From Pseudomonas sp. MYb327 (lineage in GTDB: Bacteria; Pseudomonadota; Gammaproteobacteria; Pseudomonadales; Pseudomonadaceae), in the NCBI RefSeq assembly GCF_040438925.1, contig NZ_CP159258.1, positions 4,844,501-4,908,500 on the forward strand: a DNA stretch of 64,000 nucleotides, given 5' to 3'. Below the pieces are notes generated by a model. The model worked only from the letters and a program-made list of their open reading frames with translations, did no database searches and was not told where the DNA came from. The position numbers were made by a program, and so were the translations under genes. Shown in pieces: positions 46,210 through 54,414 of the stretch; within the stretch, counting starts at the first letter, position 1; the number at the start of each line of letters is the position of its first letter.

Positions 46210-47273
46210 GAGCCGAACAGTTTTCAACGGCGGTGCTGGAATGGTTCGACCGCCACGGCCGTCACGATTTGCCCTGGCAACAGGACATTAACCCGTATCG
46301 GGTGTGGGTCTCGGAAATCATGTTGCAGCAAACCCAGGTCAGCACCGTGCTGAATTACTTCGACCGTTTCATGGCATCACTGCCAACGGTCGAAGCCCTG
46401 GCGGCCGCACCGGAAGATGAAGTGCTGCACCTGTGGACCGGCCTGGGTTACTACACCCGTGCGCGCAATTTGCAGAAGACCGCGAAAATCGTCGTCGAGC
46501 AGTACGGCGGCGAGTTTCCCCGTGATGTGGAGAAGCTCACCGACTTGCCGGGTATCGGCCTGTCCACGGCCGGAGCCATTGCCAGTATCAGCATGGGTCT
46601 GCGCGCGCCGATCCTCGACGGCAACGTCAAACGCGTGCTGGCGCGATTTACTGCACAAGAGGGTTATCCGGGCGAGCCGAAGGTGGCTAAACAGCTCTGG
46701 GCCAACGCTGAGCGCTTTACGCCCCATGATCGGGTCAACGCCTACACCCAGGCGATGATGGATCTGGGCGCCACGCTCTGCACCCGCAGCAAACCGAGCT
46801 GCCTGCTTTGCCCGCTGGAAAAAGGCTGCGAAGCGCACATGCTCGGCCTGGAAACGCGCTACCCGATCCCCAAACCACGCAAGGCCGTGCCACAGAAACG
46901 CACGCTGATGCCTTTGCTCGCCAACGGTAACGGCGCGATTCTGCTTTACCGGCGCCCTTCCACGGGCCTGTGGGGCGGTTTGTGGAGCTTGCCGGAACTC
47001 GACGACCTCGACGACTTGCAACATCTCGCGACGCAACACTCGCTGGAACTGGGCAACCAACAGGCGATGCCGAACCTGGTGCACACTTTCAGCCATTTTC
47101 AGTTATCCATCGAACCCTGGCTGGTTCAGGTCCAGGAGGCCGGTCATCACGTGGCCGAGGCCGACTGGCTCTGGTATAACCTCGCCACCCCGCCGCGCCT
47201 GGGCCTTGCCGCCCCGGTCAAAACCTTGCTCGAACGCGCGGCCGCCGTATTGAACGCAGGAGAGTCGTCATGA
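46206..47273 (+). CDS. mutY: A/G-specific adenine glycosylase MutY
   Basis: Removes adenine mispaired with 8-oxoguanine. It has 355 residues: the catalytic glutamate is in [11 protein letters not shown], the helix-hairpin-helix is [14 protein letters not shown], and the catalytic aspartate is in [12 protein letters not shown] [4Fe-4S] site follows with the C-X6-C-X2-C-X5-C pattern ([17 protein letters not shown]), then a C-terminal NUDIX-like domain that recognises 8-oxoG. Coupled upstream to asmA and downstream to yggX by 4-nt overlaps. Confidence 0.97.
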   Translation: MRAEQFSTAVLEWFDRHGRHDLPWQQDINPYRVWVSEIMLQQTQVSTVLNYFDRFMASLPTVEALAAAPEDEVLHLWTGLGYYTRARNLQKTAKIVVEQYGGEFPRDVEKLTDLPGIGLSTAGAIASISMGLRAPILDGNVKRVLARFTAQEGYPGEPKVAKQLWANAERFTPHDRVNAYTQAMMDLGATLCTRSKPSCLLCPLEKGCEAHMLGLETRYPIPKPRKAVPQKRTLMPLLANGNGAILLYRRPSTGLWGGLWSLPELDDLDDLQHLATQHSLELGNQQAMPNLVHTFSHFQLSIEPWLVQVQEAGHHVAEADWLWYNLATPPRLGLAAPVKTLLERAAAVLNAGESS

Positions 47274-47542
47274 CCCGCACCATCATGTGCCGCAAGTACA
47301 AAGAAGAATTGCCCGCCCTGGAGCGCGCTCCATTCCCGGGCAGCAAAGGCCAGGACATTTTTGACCACGTCTCGGCCAAGGCCTGGGCCGACTGGCAAAA
47401 GCACCAGACTTTGCTGATCAATGAAAAGCGCTTGAACATGATGAACGCCGAAGACCGCAAATATCTTCAGGGCGAAATGGACAAGTACTTCTCCGGCGAG
47501 GATTACGCCAAGGCCGAAGGCTACGTTCCGCCTGCCGAGTAA
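47270..47542 (+). CDS. yggX: YggX family Fe(II)-trafficking/oxidative damage protection protein
   Basis: A 90-residue cytoplasmic protein that protects iron-sulfur enzymes during oxidative stress. Signature segments are [32 protein letters not shown] and [18 protein letters not shown]. The single cysteine near the N-terminus is conserved. The mutY-yggX pair is widely conserved and both act on oxidative damage. Confidence 0.97.
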   Translation: MTRTIMCRKYKEELPALERAPFPGSKGQDIFDHVSAKAWADWQKHQTLLINEKRLNMMNAEDRKYLQGEMDKYFSGEDYAKAEGYVPPAE

Positions 47543-47606
47543 CCCCGTAAAATCGGGGGTCGGATCGTAAGCGACGGTAATAATTAAATATTTTTTGAAA
47601 ACTTGC

Positions 47607-47635
47607 TTGACGACCCCCTGAAAAACCCGTTTAAT
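47607..47635 (+). promoter_or_regulatory. Sigma-70 promoter of tRNA-Phe
   Basis: TTGACG and TTTAAT with a 17-bp spacer; the -10 box ends 10 bp before the tRNA 5' end. Confidence 0.8.
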
Positions 47636-47645
47636 GCGCCCCGTT

Positions 47646-47721
47646 GCCCAGATAGCTCAGTCGGTAGAGCAGGGGATTGAAAATCCCCGTGTCGGCGGTT
47701 CGATTCCGTCTCTGGGCACCA
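47646..47721 (+). tRNA. tRNA-Phe (anticodon GAA)
   Basis: A 76-nt cloverleaf. The acceptor stem GCCCAGA pairs with TCTGGGC, the D-arm is GCTCAGTCGGTAGAGC, the anticodon loop TTGAAAA reads GAA, the T-arm includes GGTTCGATTCC, and CCA is encoded. Confidence 0.98.
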
Positions 47722-47729
47722 AATACCGA

Positions 47730-47761
47730 AAACCCTGAATCGCAAGATTCAGGGTTTTTTT
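47730..47761 (+). terminator. tRNA-Phe intrinsic terminator
   Basis: Stem AACCCTGAATC/GATTCAGGGTT with a GCAA tetraloop, followed by a T-tract. Confidence 0.93.
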
Positions 47762-48082
47762 ATGCCCGGGATTTGGCGGGGCACCGCTCCAGACCCCATC
47801 AAAGTATCTATCCCCTCCCCCCATTGTCGGCTGGGTGCACGAGCCACTGTTCGGGTCGGCCCGCAGTGATCAAACCCATTCGTGGTCTGCTGCGCCTCGG
47901 CTATCAGGCTGCTGGTGCGTTACTCGGTGCCGGATAGGCAACGAACAGTTGCGTGCGGAATTTGATCGAGAACGCGCGGTACTGGAAGAACGACTCGATC
48001 AAAAGCACTGATGGTTCCGGTGGATTGTTCATCTGCAGCTTGAAGACTATCGTTGGCACCTACCCGCAAAGGTCCGGCGCTG
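47762..48082 (+). other. Gap downstream of tRNA-Phe with coding-like remnants
   Basis: About 320 bp with no intact gene. Two short stretches look coding in different frames: one reads LLRLGYQAAGALLGAG to a stop near 47937, and one reads EQLRAEFDRERAVLEERLDQ to a TGA near 48012. Together they could be the frameshifted end of a decayed gene. No second copy of the tRNA 3' end was found, so there is no direct evidence of integration. Confidence 0.35.
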
Positions 48083-49048
48083 ATGAATTTGCAGGAAACA
48101 CCACCATTGGCTTGCACTCAAATCGAACTGCCATTAACGACGGACGCCCTTGGCGAGTCCTTCAAGGAATCCGCTGCGGATGGGTTCGTACTCGGTGGTT
48201 TCACCTGGCGGCATGCTACTCGGGACGCCACCCGCCCGGTCGTCATCATCAATGCCGCCACCTCGGTCCGCTGCCGACATTACTCGCGCTTCGCCGATTA
48301 TCTGTTCGCCAACGGCATCGATGTGATCACCTATGATTACCGCGGCATCGGCGAGTCGCGACCGACATCAATCAAAGGGCTCCAGGCTTCGTGGACCGAC
48401 TGGGGCGCATTGGATTTCGAGGCGATGCTGAAGCGCACACAGCGAGAATTTCCCGGCCAGCCTGTCGATGTGGTCGGTCACAGCTTTGGTGGCTGCGCAG
48501 CGGGGCTGGGAGCCTCCGGACAAATGATCCGGCGCCTGGTGACCGTTGGTGCGCAATTCGCTCACTGGCGCGACTATGCGCCCGCCCATCGCTGGCGGAT
48601 GTTCGGCAAGTGGCATGTGGTGATGCCGCTGATCACGATGATTTGCGGTTACTTTCCAGGCAAGCGCCTTGGCTGGCTGGAAGACACACCCTCCGGCGTG
48701 GTGCGCGACTGGAGTACGCCCACGGCCCGCTTCGAAACTCGCCCCAGCGGCCGTGCAACCAACGGTCGCCTGCCTTTCGCCGGCGTCACCGCAAAAATCC
48801 TGGCGATCAGTATCAGTGACGACCCCTACGGCACAATCCCTGCCATCGAACGCCTGCTCGGCTACTTCACCGGTAGCACCAATACGCACCTTCGCATCGC
48901 CCCCGAGGACATCGGCGAAGCAGAAGTCGGACATTTCGCCTTTTTTCGCAGCGCATACCAAGCCACACTATGGCCCATTGCATTGTCCTGGCTGCAAAAC
49001 GGCGAACTGTCCTCCCACACACCCGGACGGATAGTGCCTCGCAGCTGA
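48083..49048 (+). CDS. Alpha/beta hydrolase
   Basis: A 321-residue cytoplasmic alpha/beta hydrolase. The nucleophile elbow is GHSFGG (about residue 135), with the oxyanion/structural motif VITYDYRGIGES earlier and a probable catalytic histidine in GHFAFFR near residue 295. This group is often annotated as predicted hydrolase or serine aminopeptidase-like. Start ATG 48083 follows a weak AAAGG; the longer frame from 48053 is unsupported. It is in the accessory patch after tRNA-Phe; substrate unknown. Confidence 0.85.
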   Translation: MNLQETPPLACTQIELPLTTDALGESFKESAADGFVLGGFTWRHATRDATRPVVIINAATSVRCRHYSRFADYLFANGIDVITYDYRGIGESRPTSIKGLQASWTDWGALDFEAMLKRTQREFPGQPVDVVGHSFGGCAAGLGASGQMIRRLVTVGAQFAHWRDYAPAHRWRMFGKWHVVMPLITMICGYFPGKRLGWLEDTPSGVVRDWSTPTARFETRPSGRATNGRLPFAGVTAKILAISISDDPYGTIPAIERLLGYFTGSTNTHLRIAPEDIGEAEVGHFAFFRSAYQATLWPIALSWLQNGELSSHTPGRIVPRS

Positions 49049-49085
49049 GCCAGCCACCCTTTCAATGAATTACGGAACGACGCCC

Positions 49086-49502
49086 ATGGCTTCCGCCAAC
49101 AAGCAGCAAAAACGCGCCTCCCGCGCCAAAGCCAAGGCCAAGCAGAACCGCACCCAGCGGACTGCAGCGCCGGTCGAGCTGGACCCGAACGACGATCGCA
49201 TCGACTTCGAGTCGGTGGACCTGACCGAACTGTTCAAGAAAATGATCGACGCCGAAAAGCTCAGCCAGCAAGCCCTGTGCACAGCCTTCCTCGAAGACCC
49301 TCTGCTGGAACTGGTGTACGAGCAGGAAGGCGAAGAAGGCGCGATGGACTTCATCCTCGCGGCGCTGATCGAGTATCGCCAATGGTCCGCCGAAACCGAC
49401 GAAGCCGGCGCCCTGGCCTGGATCGAATCCCCGGCCTTCCAGGCTGACTACGTGGCGGCGTCCGACGCTATCGCCGCGCAAACCCAACAGAAACCGAACT
49501 GA
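49086..49502 (+). CDS. Unknown small protein with basic N-terminus (tandem paralogue 1)
   Basis: A 138-residue protein not matched to a known family. The N-terminus MASANKQQKRASRAKAKAKQ is lysine/arginine/alanine-rich and predicted helical. The remainder is acidic and helical, with VDLTELFKKMIDAEKLS and FILAALIEYRQWSAETD. No signal or membrane segment. Start ATG 49086; the frame opens at 49065. The next gene is a paralogue beginning 7 nt after this stop. The basic head on an acidic body suggests nucleic-acid or protein binding, but this is a guess. Confidence 0.85.
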   Translation: MASANKQQKRASRAKAKAKQNRTQRTAAPVELDPNDDRIDFESVDLTELFKKMIDAEKLSQQALCTAFLEDPLLELVYEQEGEEGAMDFILAALIEYRQWSAETDEAGALAWIESPAFQADYVAASDAIAAQTQQKPN

Positions 49503-49508
49503 GTTCCC

Positions 49509-49961
49509 ATGGCCTCCCTGAACAAGCAACAGAAACGCGCCAAACGCGCAAAAGCCAAAGCCAAGCAAATCAACATCCACGGCCGCAAACCCGCCGCGCT
49601 GGACGATGACCTGGGCCACCTCGCCGAGCCAATCCCGGAGTACACCCTGGCGATGTTCAGCAAAATGCGCGACGCGGAAGCCGTCAGCCGCGGCGAGATG
49701 CTCTCGGTGTTACTGTCGGACCTCGCCTTTATCATCGTCGACCATCCTGAATTGCTGGACATGGAAAATGCCGACGACGAAGGCATGGCCGCCACCCACC
49801 TGGCCGCCGACATGCTGATCGACTACCGCATGTGGGCCGACGGCATGGACCGCGAGACCGCCCAGGCATGGCTGAGCGAGCCGCAATTCATCGCCGACTT
49901 CGGCACTGCACTGGACGCTTACCGCGAGTCACTGGATGCGCCGGAAGAGAAAGGTGAGTAA
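49509..49961 (+). CDS. Unknown small protein with basic N-terminus (tandem paralogue 2)
   Basis: A 150-residue protein whose N-terminus MASLNKQQKRAKRAKAKAKQ nearly duplicates that of the upstream gene. Body segments also align (YTLAMFSKMRDAEAVSRGEM against LTELFKKMIDAEKLSQQAL; MLIDYRMWADGMDRETAQAWL against ALIEYRQWSAETDEAGALAW). The pair therefore arose by tandem duplication with substantial divergence of the body. Function unknown. A strong terminator follows 20 bp after the stop. Confidence 0.85.
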   Translation: MASLNKQQKRAKRAKAKAKQINIHGRKPAALDDDLGHLAEPIPEYTLAMFSKMRDAEAVSRGEMLSVLLSDLAFIIVDHPELLDMENADDEGMAATHLAADMLIDYRMWADGMDRETAQAWLSEPQFIADFGTALDAYRESLDAPEEKGE

Positions 49962-49980
49962 GGGTTAGGGATCCGAACAG

Positions 49981-50015
49981 CGGCCGCTTGTCATCACTGA
50001 CAGCGGCCGTTTTTT
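49981..50015. terminator. Intrinsic terminator, copy 1 (identical to 50806-50840)
   Basis: Stem CGGCCGCTGTCA-type hairpin (left arm CGGCCGCTTGTCA, right arm TGACAGCGGCCG) followed by six T residues. The whole 35-nt stretch recurs without a mismatch after vapC. Confidence 0.9.
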
Positions 50016-50140
50016 ATGAAGTAATTAACCTGAACACTTGGAAAGACCTCCCGTCACCCGCACCGTATATCCCATTGACATATCCACAAAGAAACCTACT
50101 CTTCGGACTCATAAACACCCAGTAGGCGTAGGAGGCAAAA

Positions 50141-50371
50141 ATGGAACAGACCACTCTTTTCATGAGCAATCGAAGCCAGGCTGTTCGACTTCCCAAAGCC
50201 GTAGCTATGCCAAGCGACGTAAAACGAGTCAATGTTGTCGCCATTGGTCGGGCTCGCATCATCACACCAGCCGACGAGACGTGGGACAGTTGGTTCGAGG
50301 CGGATAGTGCAAGCGCAGACTTTATGACTGATCGTGACCAACCCACCGATCAGGAACGTGAGTCGTTCTGA
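50141..50371 (+). CDS. vapB: VapB family antitoxin
   Basis: A 76-residue antitoxin. The N-terminal half has the VapB/AbrB-type swapped-hairpin DNA-binding signature (LFMSNRSQAVRLPKAVAMP, RARIITP). The acidic C-terminus (SWFEADSASADFM, QERESF) would wrap the toxin. The stop codon shares one base with the vapC start (TGATG). Codon use is less GC-rich than in flanking genes, a sign of acquisition. Autoregulation by the VapBC complex is expected for the family. Confidence 0.92.
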   Translation: MEQTTLFMSNRSQAVRLPKAVAMPSDVKRVNVVAIGRARIITPADETWDSWFEADSASADFMTDRDQPTDQERESF

Positions 50372-50775
50372 TGCTCAAATTCATGCTCGATACCAACATC
50401 TGCATATTCACCATCAAGAACAAGCCACAAATCGTAAGAGAGGCCTTCAACCGCCATGACGGGCAGTTGTGCATCAGTGCTGTCACGCTAATGGAGTTGA
50501 TCTACGGTGCCGAAAAATCAGCCGCACCAGAAAAGAATCTCGCCGTCATCGAGGGTTTGGCAGCACGCCTTGAGGTCTTGCCTTTCGACAATGACGCGGC
50601 CGCGCACACCGGTATGATTCGATCCGAGCTGGCGAAGGCTGGAACACCGATTGGCCCATACGACCAAATGATTGCTGGCCATGCGCGCTCACGCGGATTC
50701 ATCGTTGTAACGAACAACCTGCGGGAATTTGAACGGGTTCCGGGTTTACGCGTAGAGGACTGGGTTCACTTCTAA
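50371..50775 (+). CDS. vapC: VapC family PIN-domain toxin ribonuclease
   Basis: A 134-residue PIN-domain endoribonuclease; family members cleave tRNA-fMet or rRNA and stop translation. The acidic metal site is visible as MLDTNIC (Asp7), TLMELIYG (Glu near 42), PYDQMIAGHA (Asp near 99) and TNNLREF. All four acidic positions appear intact, so the toxin should be active. It is coupled to vapB and followed by a terminator identical to that before the module. Confidence 0.94.
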   Translation: MLKFMLDTNICIFTIKNKPQIVREAFNRHDGQLCISAVTLMELIYGAEKSAAPEKNLAVIEGLAARLEVLPFDNDAAAHTGMIRSELAKAGTPIGPYDQMIAGHARSRGFIVVTNNLREFERVPGLRVEDWVHF

Positions 50776-50805
50776 TTAATCGAACTCAACAGACACAAAC
50801 AAAAA

Positions 50806-50840
50806 CGGCCGCTTGTCATCACTGACAGCGGCCGTTTTTT
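50806..50840. terminator. Intrinsic terminator, copy 2, between vapC and the permease
   Basis: Exact copy of 49981-50015. Here AAAAA also precedes the left arm, so it can terminate from both sides, including the convergent permease gene. Confidence 0.92.
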
Positions 50841-50857
50841 GCATCAACCGGTACGAA

Positions 50858-52249
50858 TCAGTTCAATACCACCGAACCCGCTTGCTGCTGCTTGCGACGG
50901 CGAGCAACCAGCAAACCGGAAGCCACGACCAGAGCACTGAGCAGGCCGGTCGCGAGGATTTCCACGCGGTGGGCGTCCTGGAACAGCATGATGGTCAGGG
51001 CCGCGACGATGAACACGATCACCGCGTAGGTCAGGCCCGGGAACAGCCACATGCTGAAGACGATTTTCTCGCCGCGGGCCATACGCTGTTTGCGCATGCG
51101 CAGTTGCGAGATCGCGATCACCAGGTACACCAGCAGTGCAATGGCGCCGGAGCTGGCCAGCAGGAATTCGAACACCGCTGCCGGGGCCACGTAGTTGGCG
51201 AAAGTTGCCAGGAACGCTGCGCCAGTGGACAACATCACCGCCCAGTAAGGCGTGCCACTTTTGTTGGTGCGGGTGGAAACGGCTGGCGCATCGCCGCGCT
51301 TGCCCAATGAGAACAGCATGCGCGACGAGGTATAGAGCGCCGAGTTCAGGCAGCTGGTCACGGCGACCAATACCACGATGTCGACGATCATCTTCGCGTT
51401 CGGGATGCCCATGCGCTCAAGCACGGTCTGGTAGGAACCGAGGCTGGCCAGAACCGGGTCATTCCATGGCACCAGGGCCACGACGATGAAGATCGATACA
51501 AGGTAGAACAAGCCGATCCGCCAGATCACCGAGTTGGTGGCCTTGGAGATTTGCTTGCCCGGGTCTTTCGATTCCGCGGCCGCGATGGTCACGATCTCGG
51601 TGCCCATGAAGGAGAACATGGTGGTCAGGATCGCGCCCAACACTGCGCCCATGCCGTTTGGCAGGAAGCCCTGAGTGTCGAAAAGGTGTGAAACACCACT
51701 GACCTGGCTGCCAGGCAGGAAGCCGAAGATCGCCATGACGCCAAGGACAATGAAACCGATGATCGCCAGGACTTTGATCAGCGCAAACCAGAACTCGAAC
51801 TCGCCGTAGTTCTTCACGCTGAACAGGTTGGTGACGGTCAGCAGCATGGTGATGACCAGGGCGAAGGCCCAGATGTCTACGCCCGGGAACCAGGCATGCA
51901 GGATGGTCGCGGCGGCGTTGGCTTCCAACGGAATGACGAGCACCCAGAACCACCAGTACAACCAGCCGATGGTGAAACCGGCCCAGTGACCGATCGCGCG
52001 ATCGGCGTATGTCGAGAAGGAGCCCGTGTCCGGCGAGGCAACAGCCATTTCACCAAGCATGCGCATCACCAACACCACCAACATGCCAGCAGCGGCATAG
52101 GCCAGCAGCACGGCCGGGCCTGCGGCGGCGATTGCGTGGCCAGAACCTACGAACAGGCCGGCGCCGATAACCCCGGCGATCGACAGCATGGTCACATGCC
52201 GCGGTTTGAGCCCCTGTTCGAGGCCATTAGAGCTTTGGGTACTGCTCAT
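50858..52249 (-). CDS. APC-superfamily amino-acid permease, GABA-permease-like
   Basis: A 463-residue inner-membrane transporter of the AAT/APC superfamily. The N-terminus LKPRHVTMLSIAGVIGAGLFVGSG is the conserved helix-1 substrate/backbone motif, and PDTGSFSTYADRAIGHWAGF follows. About twelve helices are visible, with a basic C-terminal tail. Overall it resembles Pseudomonas GabP, so 4-aminobutyrate is the likeliest substrate. Start ATG 52249 (MSSTQSSNGLEQ); the frame extends to 52369 without homology. A sigma-54-like box lies 94 bp upstream of the start. Confidence 0.9.
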   Translation of the reverse strand: MSSTQSSNGLEQGLKPRHVTMLSIAGVIGAGLFVGSGHAIAAAGPAVLLAYAAAGMLVVLVMRMLGEMAVASPDTGSFSTYADRAIGHWAGFTIGWLYWWFWVLVIPLEANAAATILHAWFPGVDIWAFALVITMLLTVTNLFSVKNYGEFEFWFALIKVLAIIGFIVLGVMAIFGFLPGSQVSGVSHLFDTQGFLPNGMGAVLGAILTTMFSFMGTEIVTIAAAESKDPGKQISKATNSVIWRIGLFYLVSIFIVVALVPWNDPVLASLGSYQTVLERMGIPNAKMIVDIVVLVAVTSCLNSALYTSSRMLFSLGKRGDAPAVSTRTNKSGTPYWAVMLSTGAAFLATFANYVAPAAVFEFLLASSGAIALLVYLVIAISQLRMRKQRMARGEKIVFSMWLFPGLTYAVIVFIVAALTIMLFQDAHRVEILATGLLSALVVASGLLVARRRKQQQAGSVVLN

Positions 52250-52342
52250 TGAAACTACCTTTGTAAGGAAAAGCGAATGCGTGCATCCCGCTTGGGTTTC
52301 CCTTCTGTAAAAAGAAACCAACGGGGCGTTTCGGAATCTGCA

Positions 52343-52358
52343 CGCAATATTTGCGCCA
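52343..52358 (-). promoter_or_regulatory. Probable sigma-54 promoter of the GABA-type permease
   Basis: On the minus strand TGGCGCA-N4-TTGC with GG-N10-GC spacing. The predicted start is near 52332, giving a leader of about 83 nt. The activator is unknown. Confidence 0.65.
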
Positions 52359-52649
52359 AAATGTTTCAAAACCGTCTAATACGGGAATCTCGTCCTGACC
52401 GGACAGTCATCGCAACCCGTTGAAATTAATGGCACTTTGCCAGAGCGTTACCCTGCGACTCACTTTATGGAACGAAGCAGCGCACCGGAAACACACCTGA
52501 AAACGACACGACGCACGATAAAAGTGCGGATAAGCAACCTTTGGCCCGTTAGCGCTTCCAACCCCCCGCCAAAGCTGGCAACATCGCGCCTTTTTTTACG
52601 CGACAGCCCGGAAAACTCGCATTCAAACGGCTGTTCGGTTGTTGATGGG

Positions 52650-52676
52650 GCGACAGTCTGCTGTGCCGATGCGACA
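52650..52676. promoter_or_regulatory. Probable ArgR operator upstream of the amino-acid ABC operon
   Basis: Two TGTCGC half-sites on the minus strand (52671-52676 and 52650-52655) lie in direct repeat exactly 21 bp apart. This equals the Pseudomonas ArgR arrangement TGTCGC-N8-AA-N5. They are about 130 bp before the ATPase gene. The rest of the 553-bp gap 52250-52802 holds the permease promoter and no credible gene. Confidence 0.7.
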
Positions 52677-52802
52677 ACCTGCCACACGCCACCCGTTTAC
52701 TGCCCGAAGCGCTGTTGGCTGCCTTTGAAACGCTATGCTAGCTTGGCCGCCTCGCCAGGAAGGCGCCCAACAGCAGGAGCGAATACACAATGAGGAACGC
52801 AC

Positions 52803-53576
52803 ATGGCTGAGGCCACGCCCGCGCTTGAAATCCGCAATTTGCACAAACGCTACGGCTCGCTGGAGGTGCTCAAAGGCATCTCGCTGACCGCCCGCGACGG
52901 CGATGTGATCTCGATCTTGGGTTCTTCCGGTTCCGGCAAGTCGACGTTCCTGCGCTGCATCAATCTGCTGGAAAACCCGCACCAGGGCCAAATCCTGGTG
53001 GCCGGCGAAGAGCTCAAGCTCAAAGCCGCCAAGAACGGCGAACTGGTCGCCGCTGACGGCAAGCAGATCAACCGCCTGCGCAGTGAGATTGGTTTTGTGT
53101 TTCAAAACTTTAATCTATGGCCGCACATGAGCGTGCTCGACAACATCATCGAAGCCCCGCGCCGCGTGCTAGGCCAGAGCAAGTCTGAAGCCATCGAAGT
53201 CGCCGAAGCGTTGCTGAACAAGGTCGGCATCTTCGACAAGCGCCACGCCTACCCCGCGCAATTATCCGGCGGCCAGCAACAACGCGCGGCCATCGCCCGC
53301 ACGCTAGCCATGCGGCCCAAGGTCATCCTGTTCGACGAGCCCACCTCCGCGCTTGACCCGGAAATGGTCCAGGAAGTACTTAATGTCATCCGCGCACTGG
53401 CCGAAGAAGGCCGCACCATGCTGCTCGTGACCCACGAAATGGGCTTCGCCCGTCAGGTCTCCAGCGAAGTGGTGTTCCTCCACCAGGGCCTGGTAGAAGA
53501 GCAAGGATCGCCACAGCAGGTGTTTGAAAACCCGCTTTCGGCGCGCTGCAAACAATTCATGTCCAGCAACCGCTAA
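52803..53576 (+). CDS. Amino-acid ABC transporter ATP-binding protein (HisP/AotP-like)
   Basis: ATPase subunit of a polar/basic amino-acid importer. The 257 residues carry Walker A GSSGSGKST, the Q-loop FQNFNLWPHMSV, the ABC signature LSGGQQQR, Walker B VILFDEPTSALDPE and the H-loop VTHEMGFARQ. The insertion AKNGELVAADGKQINRLR is typical of the HisP/OccP branch. First gene of a four-gene operon, ATPase-binding protein-two permeases, with a probable ArgR operator upstream. Confidence 0.96.
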   Translation: MAEATPALEIRNLHKRYGSLEVLKGISLTARDGDVISILGSSGSGKSTFLRCINLLENPHQGQILVAGEELKLKAAKNGELVAADGKQINRLRSEIGFVFQNFNLWPHMSVLDNIIEAPRRVLGQSKSEAIEVAEALLNKVGIFDKRHAYPAQLSGGQQQRAAIARTLAMRPKVILFDEPTSALDPEMVQEVLNVIRALAEEGRTMLLVTHEMGFARQVSSEVVFLHQGLVEEQGSPQQVFENPLSARCKQFMSSNR

Positions 53577-53589
53577 CGGAGCTACCCGC

Positions 53590-54336
53590 ATGCAGAATTT
53601 CAAGAAGGTCTTCCTCGCCGCCGCCGTTTCCCTGGCGTTCAGTGCCGGTGCCATGGCCGAAACCCTGAAGATGGGCATCGAAGCGGCCTACCCGCCGTTC
53701 AACAACAAAGATGCCAGCGGCAACGTTGTGGGCTTCGACAAGGAAATCGGCGACGCCCTGTGCGCCAAGATGAAAGTCGAGTGCACCGTGGTCACCTCCG
53801 ACTGGGACGGCATCATCCCGGCCCTGAACGCCAAGAAGTTCGACTTCCTGATCTCCTCTATGTCGATCACCGACGAGCGCAAGCAAGCGGTGGACTTCAC
53901 CGACCCGTACTACTCCAACAAGCTGCAATTCATCGCCAAGAAAGACGTCGACTTCAAAACCGACAAGGATTCCCTGCAAGGCAAAGTGATCGGCGCACAA
54001 CGTGCGACCCTCGCCGGCACCTGGATGGAAGACAACATGGAAGGCGTTGAAGTCAAACTCTATGACACCCAGGAAAACGCCTACCTCGACCTGACTTCCG
54101 GTCGTCTGGACGGAATCCTGGCGGACAAATACGTCAACTACGAGTGGCTGAAAAGCGACGCGGGCCGTTCTTACGAATTCAAGGGCGACCCGGTGGAAGA
54201 AAGCGACAAGATCGGTATCGCTGTACGTAAAGGCGACCCGATCCGCGATAAACTGAACGTGGCGCTGAAAGAAATCGTCGCAGACGGCACCTACAAGAAG
54301 ATCAACGACAAGTACTTCCCGTTCAGCATCTATTGA
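53590..54336 (+). CDS. Lysine/arginine/ornithine-type periplasmic binding protein
   Basis: Solute-binding component of the importer. The 248 residues start with a signal peptide (VFLAAAVSLAFSAGAMA). Mature features typical of LAO/HisJ proteins are MGIEAAYPPFNNKDASG, GFDKEIGDALCAKM and SMSITDERKQAVDFTDPYY. Two conserved cysteines (CAKMKVEC) could form a disulfide as in LAO/HisJ. Start ATG 53590, 13 nt after the ATPase stop. A GC-rich hairpin follows the stop. Confidence 0.95.
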   Translation: MQNFKKVFLAAAVSLAFSAGAMAETLKMGIEAAYPPFNNKDASGNVVGFDKEIGDALCAKMKVECTVVTSDWDGIIPALNAKKFDFLISSMSITDERKQAVDFTDPYYSNKLQFIAKKDVDFKTDKDSLQGKVIGAQRATLAGTWMEDNMEGVEVKLYDTQENAYLDLTSGRLDGILADKYVNYEWLKSDAGRSYEFKGDPVEESDKIGIAVRKGDPIRDKLNVALKEIVADGTYKKINDKYFPFSIY

Positions 54337-54350
54337 TACTGACTTGCCGA

Positions 54351-54378
54351 ACCGGCGCCGCGCTCTGACGGCGCCGGT
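54351..54378 (+). other. Stable hairpin between the binding-protein and permease genes
   Basis: A perfect 10-bp stem ACCGGCGCCG/CGGCGCCGGT with an 8-nt loop and no T-tract. Such structures in ABC operons often protect the upstream message, giving more binding protein than permease. Confidence 0.7.
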
Positions 54379-54414
54379 CTCCGGCCTTGCCTGCCGCGAT
54401 TTGAAAAGAAATCC

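Noticed and set aside
47677..47937. 86-codon frame starting inside tRNA-Phe
   Set aside because: Begins within the tRNA and crosses its terminator, so it cannot be expressed as one protein; only its last part looks coding-like and is noted as a possible remnant.
52437..52793. 118-codon frame upstream of the ABC transporter operon
   Set aside because: Spans the probable ArgR operator, lacks a clear RBS and family features, and ends just before the ATPase gene.
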